From NCBI RefSeq assembly GCF_011947265.1, contig NZ_JAATHD010000005.1, forward strand, positions 147,680-211,679: a DNA stretch of 64,000 nt, written 5' to 3'. Below the pieces are notes generated by a model. That model searched no databases and was not told where the DNA came from. It worked only from the letters and a program-made list of their open reading frames with translations. The DNA comes from Paenibacillus sp. HB172176. Lineage in GTDB: Bacteria > Bacillota > Bacilli > Paenibacillales > Paenibacillaceae. Positions 1 through 8,221 of this stretch are shown piece after piece. The stretch's first letter is position 1. The number at the start of each line of letters is the position of its first letter. The position numbers and the translations under genes are program-made.

Positions 1-134
1 AAGTGGGAAATGAGATCCTTTTGTATGTGAATAGAGATATTCTTTGGATGCAAAGACAACGCGCCCTCCTTGTCAGCCTCTGCAAAATCTGCTATGAATG
101 TAAGAAGAAACGTTCGGACGGAGGGAATAAGCGG

Positions 135-920
135 ATGCATAAGCTGATTATTGTCGATGATAATTTACGCGATCGCAAAGGAATTGCCGGTTTGTTGCCG
201 TGGAAGTCATTAGGATGCGAGGTAGCGGGCATTTTCTCGAATGGAATGGAGGCGCTTTCAGCGACGAAGGCTTTGCGGCCCGACATTGTATTGACCGATG
301 TGCAAATGCCGCTCATGGACGGGATCGAATTGGGACAAAGAGTGAAGAAGGAATTCCCGGCTGTGCAATTGATCTTTATGAGCAATTATGACGATTTCAC
401 GTTTACCCGCGGCGCTTTGCAGCTCGAGGCGGCGGATTATGTGTTAAAGCCGATTCGCAAGGATGAGCTGAATGAGGTTGTGGCCAAGGTAATCGGCAAG
501 CTCGTCCGCGAGCAAACCTTGCGCCGGGAGAGAGAGTCCTTGCTGATGCAATACCGGGAATCCCGGGCCCTGGAGCAAGCAGGCGAGGAGAGCACCTATC
601 ATGAAGACATCGTCGACCGGATCAAAGAAATTGTGGAATCGCGCTATGCCGAGACGATTACGGTACAGGAAATTGCCGAAGCCGTGTATCTAAGCGTCAG
701 TCATGTGAACAAGCTGTTCAAAGAAAAGACCGGGAGCAACATATTCGAATATTTGACGGAATACCGAATGGAGAAAGCGAAGGAAATGCTGCGCAAGCCG
801 GATAGTCTGATCTATCGGGTTGCCGAAGAGTCGGGCTATGTGAACAAATCGCATTTTTGTCTGGTGTTCAAGAAGCATACCGGCTTCTCGCCATCCCAGT
901 ACAAAAGGCTATTCCACTAA
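135..920 (+). CDS. YesN-type response regulator, receiver plus AraC HTH
   Basis: Cytoplasmic two-component response regulator of 261 residues. The N-terminal receiver starts MHKLIIVDDN and has the phospho-acceptor Asp55 in LTDVQMPLMDG and the conserved Lys in VLKPIRK. The last ~100 residues are an AraC-type double helix-turn-helix (VAEESGYVNKSHFCLVFKKHTGFSP). The frame is open upstream to position 3, but the start at 135 is chosen because it follows GGAGGGAATAAGCGG and begins directly with the receiver strand. The kinase gene follows after 29 bp, so the two form a YesM/YesN-like pair. In such pairs the regulator usually activates a neighbouring sugar ABC transporter, which fits the fucosidase and transporter downstream. 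Family assignment is firm; the inducer is unknown. Confidence 0.93.
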   Translation: MHKLIIVDDNLRDRKGIAGLLPWKSLGCEVAGIFSNGMEALSATKALRPDIVLTDVQMPLMDGIELGQRVKKEFPAVQLIFMSNYDDFTFTRGALQLEAADYVLKPIRKDELNEVVAKVIGKLVREQTLRRERESLLMQYRESRALEQAGEESTYHEDIVDRIKEIVESRYAETITVQEIAEAVYLSVSHVNKLFKEKTGSNIFEYLTEYRMEKAKEMLRKPDSLIYRVAEESGYVNKSHFCLVFKKHTGFSPSQYKRLFH

Positions 921-949
921 TCCTGGCAGGCGCAAGGGGGGCAAGGGTC

Positions 950-2644
950 ATGAAACGACTGTTCGCTCGAATAAGCGGGCTCTATAGCGGGCTATATTAT
1001 CGACAGAAGCTGTTCGCGGCGATACTCGTGCTCATGCTCCCGCCATTGCTATTGCTCTCCATGATTTCTTTGGGCATCTACATGTTTGAGAAGAAACAGG
1101 CGCTGTTAGCGTCGTACAACGAACAATTTGGCAATGAAGCGTCGCTCTTGGATCAGAAGTTCTACTCCAGCATTGAAAAATCGATTTACGTGACGAACAA
1201 TCTGCAAATTTTGTTGCTGCTGAAGCAGAATTACAGCTCCGATCTGCTCGCCTATATGGATAATCTCGATAATGTGCGCCCGCTGCTTGATGCGCTTCGC
1301 TCGGATGACACGCACAATCAGATTCATCTGTACAGCTTCAATCAGACGATTTACAGCACGGACGGCATCAGGAAAATCGACGATTTGGATCCGGCTGTAC
1401 GCCGGCTAGTGCTGAATGCAAGCAACGACTATCCCGTGCGGATGTTAAAGTCCTCGCAAGAGACCGGTCATCTGGAGGTTCGCATTTACGGGACAATTAT
1501 GGACATCAACAAACCGCTTGCCATTACCGAGGTCGTCTTCCCGGTGGAGGAAACGTTCAGTTCCTTAAGGGAGATGCTGCCCTCGGACAGCCGAATAGTC
1601 TATCGCATGAAGGACGGGACGAGCTATACGATCGGAAGCAAAGGGGATTTCGGCGATGCCTATCTCGTGGAGCTGCCGTTAAAGTCCGCGCAGGACGAGC
1701 TGCTGCTCTATGTCGGCAAAACCTCAGTTTGGCTTCATCTTGCGCCGATTGTACTCCTTCCCTTCATCATGCTGGCCGGATTATTGCTGACCATCTTCGT
1801 CTCCATTCGACTTGTGTCCACCTTGCTGACCAAACGGCTTGTACGCTTGACGGGCATGATTCGCGGGGAAGTGGACAGCCTCGGTTCGGACGATCAGCTT
1901 AAGCAGGTGCTGGGTCATGATGAGCTTGGCCAGCTTGATCGCAGCTTTCATCGATTGGTTGTCCATATTCGACGTCATTACGAAGAATCTGCACAGAAGG
2001 AAGTGGAACGCCGGCTGCTGGAGGCCGAGTTGCTGCAAAATCATATTAATCCGCATGTGCTGTACAACACGCTTTCGGGAATCAAGTGGGTTTACCAGGA
2101 CGAGAGGCTTCACCAGCTTATCGACGATATGGTGGAATTCTATCGCTTGTTCCTGAGTCGCGGCGAAGTGGAAGTGACGCTTGCGCAGGAGCTTGCGATG
2201 CTAGAGAAATATATGAAGATGCATCAATTCTCCTATGCGCTGGATTTCAACTATGCGATCACGACGGAGCCGGAATTGAACGAGGCGTACCTGTTGCGCA
2301 ACCTGTTGCAGCCGATTGTAGAAAACGCTCTCCTACATGGCATTCATCAGCTTGATTCAGGAGGAAGAGTGACGATCGCGGCGAGGAGAGAGGCTGCGCA
2401 AGTCATGATCGAAATTTGCGACAATGGGGGAGGAATCGATCCGTCAGGGAAGCCTGTGCCCTCAACTTCCGTCTCTGAGCTGACGTTGAAATCCAAGCCG
2501 TCCGGCAGCGGATACGCGCTGTCGAATATCGAGCGCCGCATCAAGCTGTATTACGGCGAGCCGTTCGGCCTCTATTTGGAAAGCTCCCCGCCTACGGGAA
2601 CCAAGGCGACAATGATTTTGCCTTTTCGTCGACAAATCGACTAG
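950..2644 (+). CDS. YesM-type sensor histidine kinase
   Basis: Membrane sensor kinase of 564 residues. A transmembrane helix near residues 20-45 is followed by an extracellular sensor of roughly 230 residues, a second helix near 265-295, a HAMP linker, a His_kinase domain and a HATPase. The phospho-acceptor His369 lies in INPHVLYNTLSG; most family members have NPHFLYN, so Phe is replaced by Val. The N box is QPIVENALLHG and the G1 box is CDNGGGID. The G2 box, GSGYALSNIERR, departs from the usual GxGL. The frame is open further upstream into the regulator gene, but the start at 950 follows AAGGGGGGCAAGG and matches the usual short cytoplasmic N-terminus. It should phosphorylate the regulator encoded just upstream in response to an extracellular saccharide or binding-protein signal (inference). 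Confidence 0.92.
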   Translation: MKRLFARISGLYSGLYYRQKLFAAILVLMLPPLLLLSMISLGIYMFEKKQALLASYNEQFGNEASLLDQKFYSSIEKSIYVTNNLQILLLLKQNYSSDLLAYMDNLDNVRPLLDALRSDDTHNQIHLYSFNQTIYSTDGIRKIDDLDPAVRRLVLNASNDYPVRMLKSSQETGHLEVRIYGTIMDINKPLAITEVVFPVEETFSSLREMLPSDSRIVYRMKDGTSYTIGSKGDFGDAYLVELPLKSAQDELLLYVGKTSVWLHLAPIVLLPFIMLAGLLLTIFVSIRLVSTLLTKRLVRLTGMIRGEVDSLGSDDQLKQVLGHDELGQLDRSFHRLVVHIRRHYEESAQKEVERRLLEAELLQNHINPHVLYNTLSGIKWVYQDERLHQLIDDMVEFYRLFLSRGEVEVTLAQELAMLEKYMKMHQFSYALDFNYAITTEPELNEAYLLRNLLQPIVENALLHGIHQLDSGGRVTIAARREAAQVMIEICDNGGGIDPSGKPVPSTSVSELTLKSKPSGSGYALSNIERRIKLYYGEPFGLYLESSPPTGTKATMILPFRRQID

Positions 2645-2678
2645 CTGTTGTGTGCAATATAGCTTCATGCTCCGTTTC

Positions 2679-2747
2679 AAAAAACAAAATTCCGTTAGGC
2701 AATCCTTCAATTCGACTCTTGTCAGGGTCAACGCAACCTATGAAAAT
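2679..2747 (+). promoter_or_regulatory. Conserved promoter region of the fucosidase gene (copy 1)
   Basis: A block at 2679-2700 with core ACAAAATTCCGTTAGGC is followed by TTGTCA (2719-2724), a 17-bp spacer and GAAAAT (2742-2747). The same arrangement with the same distances recurs at 4137-4205 before the transporter genes. Likely a sigma-A-type promoter with an upstream site for the AraC-type regulator. The alternative is a dispersed intergenic repeat, because CCGTTAG motifs occur in other intergenic repeats of this window. Confidence 0.55.
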
Positions 2748-2812
2748 AGGGTAAGCGTCCAAGCTGCCGCTTGTGCGGCGGACAGAAAAGACGCAAGGAA
2801 GGGATGAAGAGG

Positions 2813-4063
2813 ATGTCTAAAGAGGGGATTGCGAAACCAACCGCCGACCAATTGGCATGGCAAGACCTGGAGCTCGGCATGTTTTGTCATTTCGGCATGA
2901 ACACCTTTACCGGCAAGGAATGGGGCGACGGCGGCGAATCGCCGCAAGCGTTCGCGCCGTCGCAGTTTGATGCGCGGCAATGGGTCCGCGTCGCGAAGCG
3001 TGCGGGATTCCGTTATTTGATTTTGACCGCCAAGCATCATGACGGATTCTGTCTGTGGCCGACCAAAACAACGGATCACTCCGTGGCTTCCAGCTCTTGG
3101 CGCAACGGCAAGGGAGATGTCGTTGGGGAGGTTGCGGAGGCCTGCCGGGAAGAGGGAATTCTGTTCGGGCTATATTTGTCCCCATGGGATCGGCATGAGC
3201 CGAAATACGCGGATAAAGCGGCTTATGACGATTTGTATGCCGAGCAATTAACCGAGCTGCTGACGTCTTACGGTCCGCTGGTCGAGGTTTGGTTCGACGG
3301 AGCCGGCTCCGAGGGACGGGAGTATGATTGGAGGCGCATCATCGGGCTGGTCGAGAAATATCAGCCTCATGCGATGCGCTTCAATATGGGCGTTCCGACG
3401 ATTCGCTGGGTGGGCAATGAGGATGGAATTGCCCCGTATCCATGCTGGAATCGCGCGGAATCGGCAAGAGCAAGCATGTTCACGCCGGATATGCTGACCT
3501 GGCTGCCCGAGACGCCGCTCTGGGTTCCCGCGGAGTGCGATGTTCCGATTCGGCCGAAAAGCTGGTTCTGGCGCGAGGGAGAGGAATCGATCATCTTCTC
3601 GCGGGAGGAGCTCTTGCATATTTATTACAGCTCGGTCGGCCATGGCTGTAATTTGCTGATGAATTTGGCCCCGGATAACAGGGGGCTCATTCCTGATGCG
3701 GACGCGGATGCGGCGATTGGTTTCCTCGACGAGGTTCGCCGGCGATTCGCCAAGCCGCTCGCGACGGTTTCGGGAGAGGGGCAACTGCATGAGATTCAAT
3801 TCGCCAAGGAGACAGCCGTCGATCATATCGTGCTCATGGAGCGGATTGAGCATGGGGAGCTTGTGCGGTCGTACACGCTGGAGGCTGTGCTTGAGGATGG
3901 ATCCCTGAGCATGCTTGTGGAGGGCAGCGCGATCGGGCATAAGAAAATCGACCGCTTCCCGGCTGTGAAGGCCGCAGCGCTGCGGCTTCGTATTACGGAT
4001 TGCGTCGGGAATCCCGACCTTCGCGAGATGTCGGCTTATTTTGCGGGAATCGATAACAATTAA
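2813..4063 (+). CDS. Alpha-L-fucosidase, GH29
   Basis: Glycoside hydrolase of 416 residues expected to release alpha-L-fucose from oligosaccharides. The GH29 (beta/alpha)-barrel is clear: LGMFCHFGMNTF near the N-terminus, TAKHHDGFCLWPT, GLYLSPWDRHEP, and VEVWFDGAG with the predicted nucleophile Asp162. After about residue 310 comes a beta-rich tail resembling a discoidin/F5-F8-type domain. No signal peptide is present, so it should act in the cytoplasm on imported oligosaccharides, in line with the ABC importer downstream. The ATG at 2813 lies about 9 bp after AAGGAAGGG; an ATG at 2804 is possible but too close to that site. Substrate specificity (alpha-1,2 versus 1,3/1,4) cannot be read here; the WFDGA form resembles the GH29 subgroup that tends to act on branched fucosides. 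Confidence 0.88.
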   Translation: MSKEGIAKPTADQLAWQDLELGMFCHFGMNTFTGKEWGDGGESPQAFAPSQFDARQWVRVAKRAGFRYLILTAKHHDGFCLWPTKTTDHSVASSSWRNGKGDVVGEVAEACREEGILFGLYLSPWDRHEPKYADKAAYDDLYAEQLTELLTSYGPLVEVWFDGAGSEGREYDWRRIIGLVEKYQPHAMRFNMGVPTIRWVGNEDGIAPYPCWNRAESARASMFTPDMLTWLPETPLWVPAECDVPIRPKSWFWREGEESIIFSREELLHIYYSSVGHGCNLLMNLAPDNRGLIPDADADAAIGFLDEVRRRFAKPLATVSGEGQLHEIQFAKETAVDHIVLMERIEHGELVRSYTLEAVLEDGSLSMLVEGSAIGHKKIDRFPAVKAAALRLRITDCVGNPDLREMSAYFAGIDNN

Positions 4064-4083
4064 TTGCATAGCTTATTGCGGAA

Positions 4084-4132
4084 GAGGCTGTTTCCGGGAC
4101 TGTGATCAGGTCCCCGTTACAGCCTCATTTTT
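4084..4132 (+). terminator. Terminator after the fucosidase gene
   Basis: GAGGCTGT (4084-4091) pairs with ACAGCCTC (4119-4126), followed by ATTTTTG. It separates the fucosidase transcript from the transporter transcript, which has its own promoter copy starting 5 bp later. Confidence 0.7.
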
Positions 4133-4136
4133 GTAT

Positions 4137-4205
4137 AAAAAACAAAATACCGTTAGGCCATCCTCAATATCGTCTCTTGTTTATGCAAGCGCATACAACG
4201 AAAAT
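4137..4205 (+). promoter_or_regulatory. Conserved promoter region of the sugar ABC transporter (copy 2)
   Basis: The 22-bp block at 4137-4158 matches 2679-2700 at 21 of 22 bases. TTGTTT (4177-4182), a 17-bp spacer and GAAAAT (4200-4205) lie at exactly the same distances as in copy 1, and similarity across the 69-base span is roughly 75-80% by eye without gaps. Shared control of fucosidase and importer by one regulator is the simplest reading. Confidence 0.55.
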
Positions 4206-4225
4206 GGAAGGAGAGATTGAACGAC

Positions 4226-4258
4226 ATGATAAGCAAGGAAGCGGGGAAATATCTATGA
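4226..4258 (+). CDS. Possible 10-residue leader peptide before the permease gene
   Basis: The short frame MISKEAGKYL is preceded by a strong Shine-Dalgarno sequence, GGAAGGAG (4206-4213). Its TGA overlaps the permease ATG as ATGA at 4255-4258. The permease itself has only a moderate site (GCGGGGAAA), so the leader could couple translation. It could equally be chance; nothing in its codons suggests attenuation. Confidence 0.3.
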   Translation: MISKEAGKYL

Positions 4259-5214
4259 AAACGATTGCAGAAAAGAAAAGGCCGCTCGGACAATCGGCTG
4301 CCGGAGCTGGCCGGCATTGGCGCTGGCGACAAATCAAGCAGGATAAATATACGTATCTATTGCTCAGTCCGGCGATTGTCATCGTGCTGATCTTCTCGTA
4401 CTTCACCTTGCCGGGATTGATCGTGGCCTTCAAGGATTATGACGTGTTCAAGGGCTTCTTCGGCAGTCCGTGGGCGGGGCTCAAGTATATCCGCGAGGTG
4501 TTCGAGCTGCCGATGATGACAAGCGCGATCGGCAATACGCTGCTGATTAGCGTATTGATGATTCTAATCAGCTTCCCGGCGCCCATCCTGCTGGCGCTGC
4601 TGCTGAATGAATTGCGGCAGCAATTGTTCAAGCGGTTTGTGCAGACGCTGCTTTATTTGCCGCATTTTCTGAGCTGGATATCCGTAGTCGGCATCGCATA
4701 CGCCTTCTATGCCGTGTACGGTCCGCTAAACGACATTCTCCTCTGGACGGGTCTGCAGGCGAAGCGGGAGCTGTTTCTGTCTAATCCGCATTTCTTTATC
4801 CCGAATATTCTGCTTTTATCCTTGTGGAAGGAAACGGGATGGAGTACGATCATTTTTCTCGCGGCAATTTCCTCCGTCGATCCGCAGCTTTACGAAGCCG
4901 CCCATCTGGATGGAGCGGGCAAGCTGAAGCAGGCTATTCATGTGACGCTGCCCACGATACTGCCGGTCATTATGATTATGCTTATCTTTCAACTTGGTCA
5001 TCTGTTCCAAAGCAATTTTGAATTGATCTACGGTCTGCAAAATCCATATGTGAATACCGAGGTCATTTCAACTGTCATTTACAAGCAGGGGATTCAACAA
5101 GGCGCATATGCGTTAACCACCGCGCTCGGATTTATCGAAGGACTTGTCGCATTGCTGCTGACCATCGGAACGAATGCCGTCTCGAAGCGATTGACGGACA
5201 GCGGGATATGGTAA
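4255..5214 (+). CDS. Sugar ABC transporter permease, LplB-like
   Basis: Integral membrane permease of 319 residues for a carbohydrate-uptake (CUT1-type) ABC importer. Six hydrophobic segments are visible after a basic N-terminus, beginning with YLLLSPAIVIVLIF. The cytoplasmic EAA loop, which contacts the ATPase, is YEAAHLDGAGKLKQAIHVTLP. ATG 4255 gives the normal family length; an in-frame ATG at 4204 would add 17 residues with a poorer ribosome site. It is the first gene of a permease-permease-binding-protein set. No ATPase gene lies in the window, so a shared MsmX-type ATPase encoded elsewhere is likely (inference from the family). Confidence 0.92.
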   Translation: MKTIAEKKRPLGQSAAGAGRHWRWRQIKQDKYTYLLLSPAIVIVLIFSYFTLPGLIVAFKDYDVFKGFFGSPWAGLKYIREVFELPMMTSAIGNTLLISVLMILISFPAPILLALLLNELRQQLFKRFVQTLLYLPHFLSWISVVGIAYAFYAVYGPLNDILLWTGLQAKRELFLSNPHFFIPNILLLSLWKETGWSTIIFLAAISSVDPQLYEAAHLDGAGKLKQAIHVTLPTILPVIMIMLIFQLGHLFQSNFELIYGLQNPYVNTEVISTVIYKQGIQQGAYALTTALGFIEGLVALLLTIGTNAVSKRLTDSGIW

Positions 5215-5233
5215 GGCCTGGAGGGAGACGAAC

Positions 5234-6133
5234 ATGAAGAATCAACACGCAGGATATCGTATTTTCACCATTTGCAATTATCTATTTATCGGTTTGCTCG
5301 CCTTGGCGGCGTTGTATCCCTACTTGAATACGCTCGCCGTTGCGCTGAATGACGGCAACGACAGCATGCTTGGCGGCATTACCGTCTATCCGCGAATGCC
5401 GACGCTTGGCAATTTCGCGACGCTGCTGAAGGATTCCACGATCATTCAGGCGATGATTGTATCTGTCTCGCAAACGGTATTGGGCACGTTGTTCGCGCTG
5501 ATTGTCCAATTCTCCGCCGGGTATGCGCTGACCAAGCGCAGACTTGTGGGGCGCAACGCCATTTTGCTTTTTTTCATCGTCCCGATGTTTTTGAACGGGG
5601 GGTTGATTCCCACCTATTTGTTATATTCGAAGCTTCATTTGCTGAACAACTTTTTAGTGTACATTTTGCCGAGCGCCTTTTCCTTCTTCAATGTCATTAT
5701 TATTCGAACCTACCTGTATACGATACCGGCAAGTCTGGAGGAATCGGCCAAGATTGACGGAGCCAGCGAGCTTTCTATTCTTTGGCGAATTATTCTGCCT
5801 TTGTCGCGTCCGATTCTGGCCACGATTGCGTTGTGGACTGCCGTTACACACTGGAATGATTGGACGTCCACCTTGTATTTCGTTACTTCGGGCGACCTGC
5901 AGACGTTGCAGTTCAAGCTGATGCAGATGATCAAGGAGAGCCAGATGATCGCACAGCTGATTCAGGAAGCGCAGCAGCGGGGGGAAACGAATCTGAACCA
6001 TATCGTACATGTTACGCCGGAAGCGATTCGCGCGGCTCAGGTTGTTATTACGACGATTCCGATTATCCTCGTGTATCCGTTTCTGCAGAAGCATTTTATT
6101 AAAGGCGTGATGATCGGCTCGGTGAAAGAATAA
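5234..6133 (+). CDS. Sugar ABC transporter permease, YtcP/AraQ-like
   Basis: Second permease subunit, 299 residues, starting 19 bp after its partner with the ribosome site GGAGGGAGACGAAC. Six transmembrane segments are visible. The EAA loop is EESAKIDGASELSILWRIILPLSRP, typical of the MalG/YtcP family. It forms the translocation channel together with the upstream permease. Order and spacing match LplB/YtcP/LipO operons of Paenibacillus. Substrate cannot be assigned from sequence alone; context suggests a fucose-containing oligosaccharide. Confidence 0.92.
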   Translation: MKNQHAGYRIFTICNYLFIGLLALAALYPYLNTLAVALNDGNDSMLGGITVYPRMPTLGNFATLLKDSTIIQAMIVSVSQTVLGTLFALIVQFSAGYALTKRRLVGRNAILLFFIVPMFLNGGLIPTYLLYSKLHLLNNFLVYILPSAFSFFNVIIIRTYLYTIPASLEESAKIDGASELSILWRIILPLSRPILATIALWTAVTHWNDWTSTLYFVTSGDLQTLQFKLMQMIKESQMIAQLIQEAQQRGETNLNHIVHVTPEAIRAAQVVITTIPIILVYPFLQKHFIKGVMIGSVKE

Positions 6134-6210
6134 GAGCGGGTACAGATTCCCAAGTTGGAATTTTGCCATAAATGATTTCTCTACATTCAAAAGGGAGGTT
6201 CAACAAGCGT

Positions 6211-8151
6211 ATGGGAAAAGCGAAAGGAATTTGGAATGTTCTCCTCGTTGTATCGCTGGTTCTGGTCCTGTTCACGGGCTGTACCAAGAACAACAATGCG
6301 GAGAACGTGAACGCGGATGATCCGCAGGGAACGCAGCAGACGACCAAGCAGCCGGAAACAGATTCAACGACTCCGGACGGCTTCAGCCCGATTCCGGAAG
6401 ATGTGCAGGACAGCTCGGAATTGCCCGACTGGACCGGCAAAACATTAAGCTTGAAGGTGTGGTTCGACCATGGGACGGGAGGAACTTACGCCGGAGCCCG
6501 CAAGTACAAGGATGATGTTGTAACCAAGGAAATTGAACGGGTAACCGGCGTCCATATCGATCTCGAGCATTCGTATGACAACGGCGGCAACACTACCGGC
6601 GCAGTCAAGCTGGGAATGATTGCGGCTACGAATGATTGGCCGGATCTGATTATTAACGGCAATGAAATGAAAACGCTTGTAGAAAATGACAAAATTTATG
6701 ATCTGACGGATCTTATTCCGCAGTACATGCCGAATGTGATGAACAAAATTCCGCAGTCGCTCGACTCTGTGTGGAGCAAGCCGTACATCAGTATGGACGG
6801 AAAAGCTTATGCGGTTCCCGCAGGCATATACAATAATGCTCTGCCCGTACTTTATCCGGATATTGATGCGAGCAAATACCCGCAGCCAAGCCCTTATGGA
6901 AACATTTGGGTGCGCGACGACGTTCTGAAGATGCTCTATCCCGACGCCAAATCCCAGCAAGAGATTCAGGATTTGTACGTCACGAATGGCAAGTTCACGG
7001 AGGACGACATTCTCGATGTTCCAATCCAATCCGAGGAGGATTTCATTCAGTTCCTCTACAATGTTCAAGAGCTTCATCTCAAGGAAGGCAATCAGGAAAT
7101 AGCGCCGATCTATACCTTCTCGGGGCAGGACAACTGGAGTCTCATGACCGGGCTGTTCACCATGCTGAACGGCAGCTACTCGAGCGGCGGCAACAATAAC
7201 TATTTCACCTATTGGGACAAACAAACGAAGCAGGTGGAATGGATGTTCAAGCAGCCTGAGTTCAAGGATTTGGTCAAGGAGATGAATGTGCTGCTTCGCG
7301 ACGGCGTAGCCTCCAAGGAAGCGATGGTCGATCCGTACAACGTATTCCAGCAAAAGCTGAACAACGGGCTCTACGCCGTTTCTTACATTCAACCGGACAA
7401 TACGGCTCTGGAGAAAGCGGGAAAAGCTTACCGCTACCGCAAGGTTTATCTGGACATACCGTTCAACAAAGACCGCTTCATATTGCCGACAGCATTCCCG
7501 GATACCGGAACCCGAATTCAAATTGTCAAAGGTTCTGTCAGCGAAGAGGATCTGCCTCAGGTGCTTCGTTGGATTGACTTCCTGGAATCCGACGCCGGCG
7601 AGAAGCTGTGGTACTGGGGACCGAAGAGCGCGGGACTGTTCACCGAGCAAGACGGTATGCGGGTCTATAAGGACAAAGCGTTGGAAGACCAGATGGTCTA
7701 TTTGAAGCCGGGAACGGCGGCGCAGCAATATGGCCTGGAAATCGGGGACAAGTCTAACGATGACCGGTCGAAAAGCGATTTCATTACGTTTATGGGCCAA
7801 GGTCGGTTCGATCCGATTAATTGGTATCCCGACAAGCAATTAAGCGCCAAGGATGCCGACACCTATTTCGATATGAGTCGAACTGGCATTTATCCAACCG
7901 ACGATACGACAGCGCCCAAAATTTATTCGTATGTGACTCAGGTGCCGGAGGCCGACGAGGCCTGGAAGAAGCGGGCGGATTTCGAGAATGCGCTGACCAA
8001 AACGCTGGTTGCCAAGGATGATGCTGAATTCGAAAAGCTGTGGAACGACTTCCTGTCCACCGCAGAGAAGGACGGTTATACCGACGGCTTGAAGGATAAA
8101 ATCGACGCGGCTTTCCGCGAAACGAACGCACAGTATATGGACAATATCTAA
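6211..8151 (+). CDS. ABC transporter extracellular solute-binding lipoprotein
   Basis: Lipoprotein of 646 residues that should capture the oligosaccharide outside the membrane and deliver it to the two permeases. The signal sequence ends in a lipobox, VLFTGC, with Cys24 as the lipidation site. It is followed by a polar, Asn/Thr-rich linker and a large periplasmic-binding-like domain typical of the LipO/YtcQ family (about 500-550 residues, so this one is somewhat long). The ATG at 6211 follows AAGGGAGG by 10 bp. The gap to the preceding permease is 77 bp without a terminator, so it is probably in the same operon. A stem-loop just downstream may help maintain high binding-protein expression. 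Confidence 0.9.
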   Translation: MGKAKGIWNVLLVVSLVLVLFTGCTKNNNAENVNADDPQGTQQTTKQPETDSTTPDGFSPIPEDVQDSSELPDWTGKTLSLKVWFDHGTGGTYAGARKYKDDVVTKEIERVTGVHIDLEHSYDNGGNTTGAVKLGMIAATNDWPDLIINGNEMKTLVENDKIYDLTDLIPQYMPNVMNKIPQSLDSVWSKPYISMDGKAYAVPAGIYNNALPVLYPDIDASKYPQPSPYGNIWVRDDVLKMLYPDAKSQQEIQDLYVTNGKFTEDDILDVPIQSEEDFIQFLYNVQELHLKEGNQEIAPIYTFSGQDNWSLMTGLFTMLNGSYSSGGNNNYFTYWDKQTKQVEWMFKQPEFKDLVKEMNVLLRDGVASKEAMVDPYNVFQQKLNNGLYAVSYIQPDNTALEKAGKAYRYRKVYLDIPFNKDRFILPTAFPDTGTRIQIVKGSVSEEDLPQVLRWIDFLESDAGEKLWYWGPKSAGLFTEQDGMRVYKDKALEDQMVYLKPGTAAQQYGLEIGDKSNDDRSKSDFITFMGQGRFDPINWYPDKQLSAKDADTYFDMSRTGIYPTDDTTAPKIYSYVTQVPEADEAWKKRADFENALTKTLVAKDDAEFEKLWNDFLSTAEKDGYTDGLKDKIDAAFRETNAQYMDNI

Positions 8152-8161
8152 ACTCTGAGAA

Positions 8162-8188
8162 GAACCGGTGCGCTCCTCGCGCCGGTTC
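8162..8188 (+). other. Intercistronic stem-loop after the binding-protein gene
   Basis: Eleven paired bases, GAACCGGTGCG (8162-8172) against CGCGCCGGTTC (8178-8188), enclose a CTCCT loop. No T-run follows, so it is unlikely to be an efficient terminator. Stem-loops at this place in sugar ABC operons often stabilise the upstream transcript. Confidence 0.5.
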
Positions 8189-8221
8189 CCTCTAACTCTA
8201 TTACGAAGGGAAGGGAAATTA

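Noticed and set aside
3248..4069. A 273-codon minus-strand frame
   Set aside because: Antisense to the GH29 gene, which has clear catalytic motifs.
6445..7839. A 464-codon open frame on the minus strand
   Set aside because: It lies wholly antisense to the solute-binding lipoprotein, has no ribosome site or recognisable family, and its composition mirrors the coding strand.
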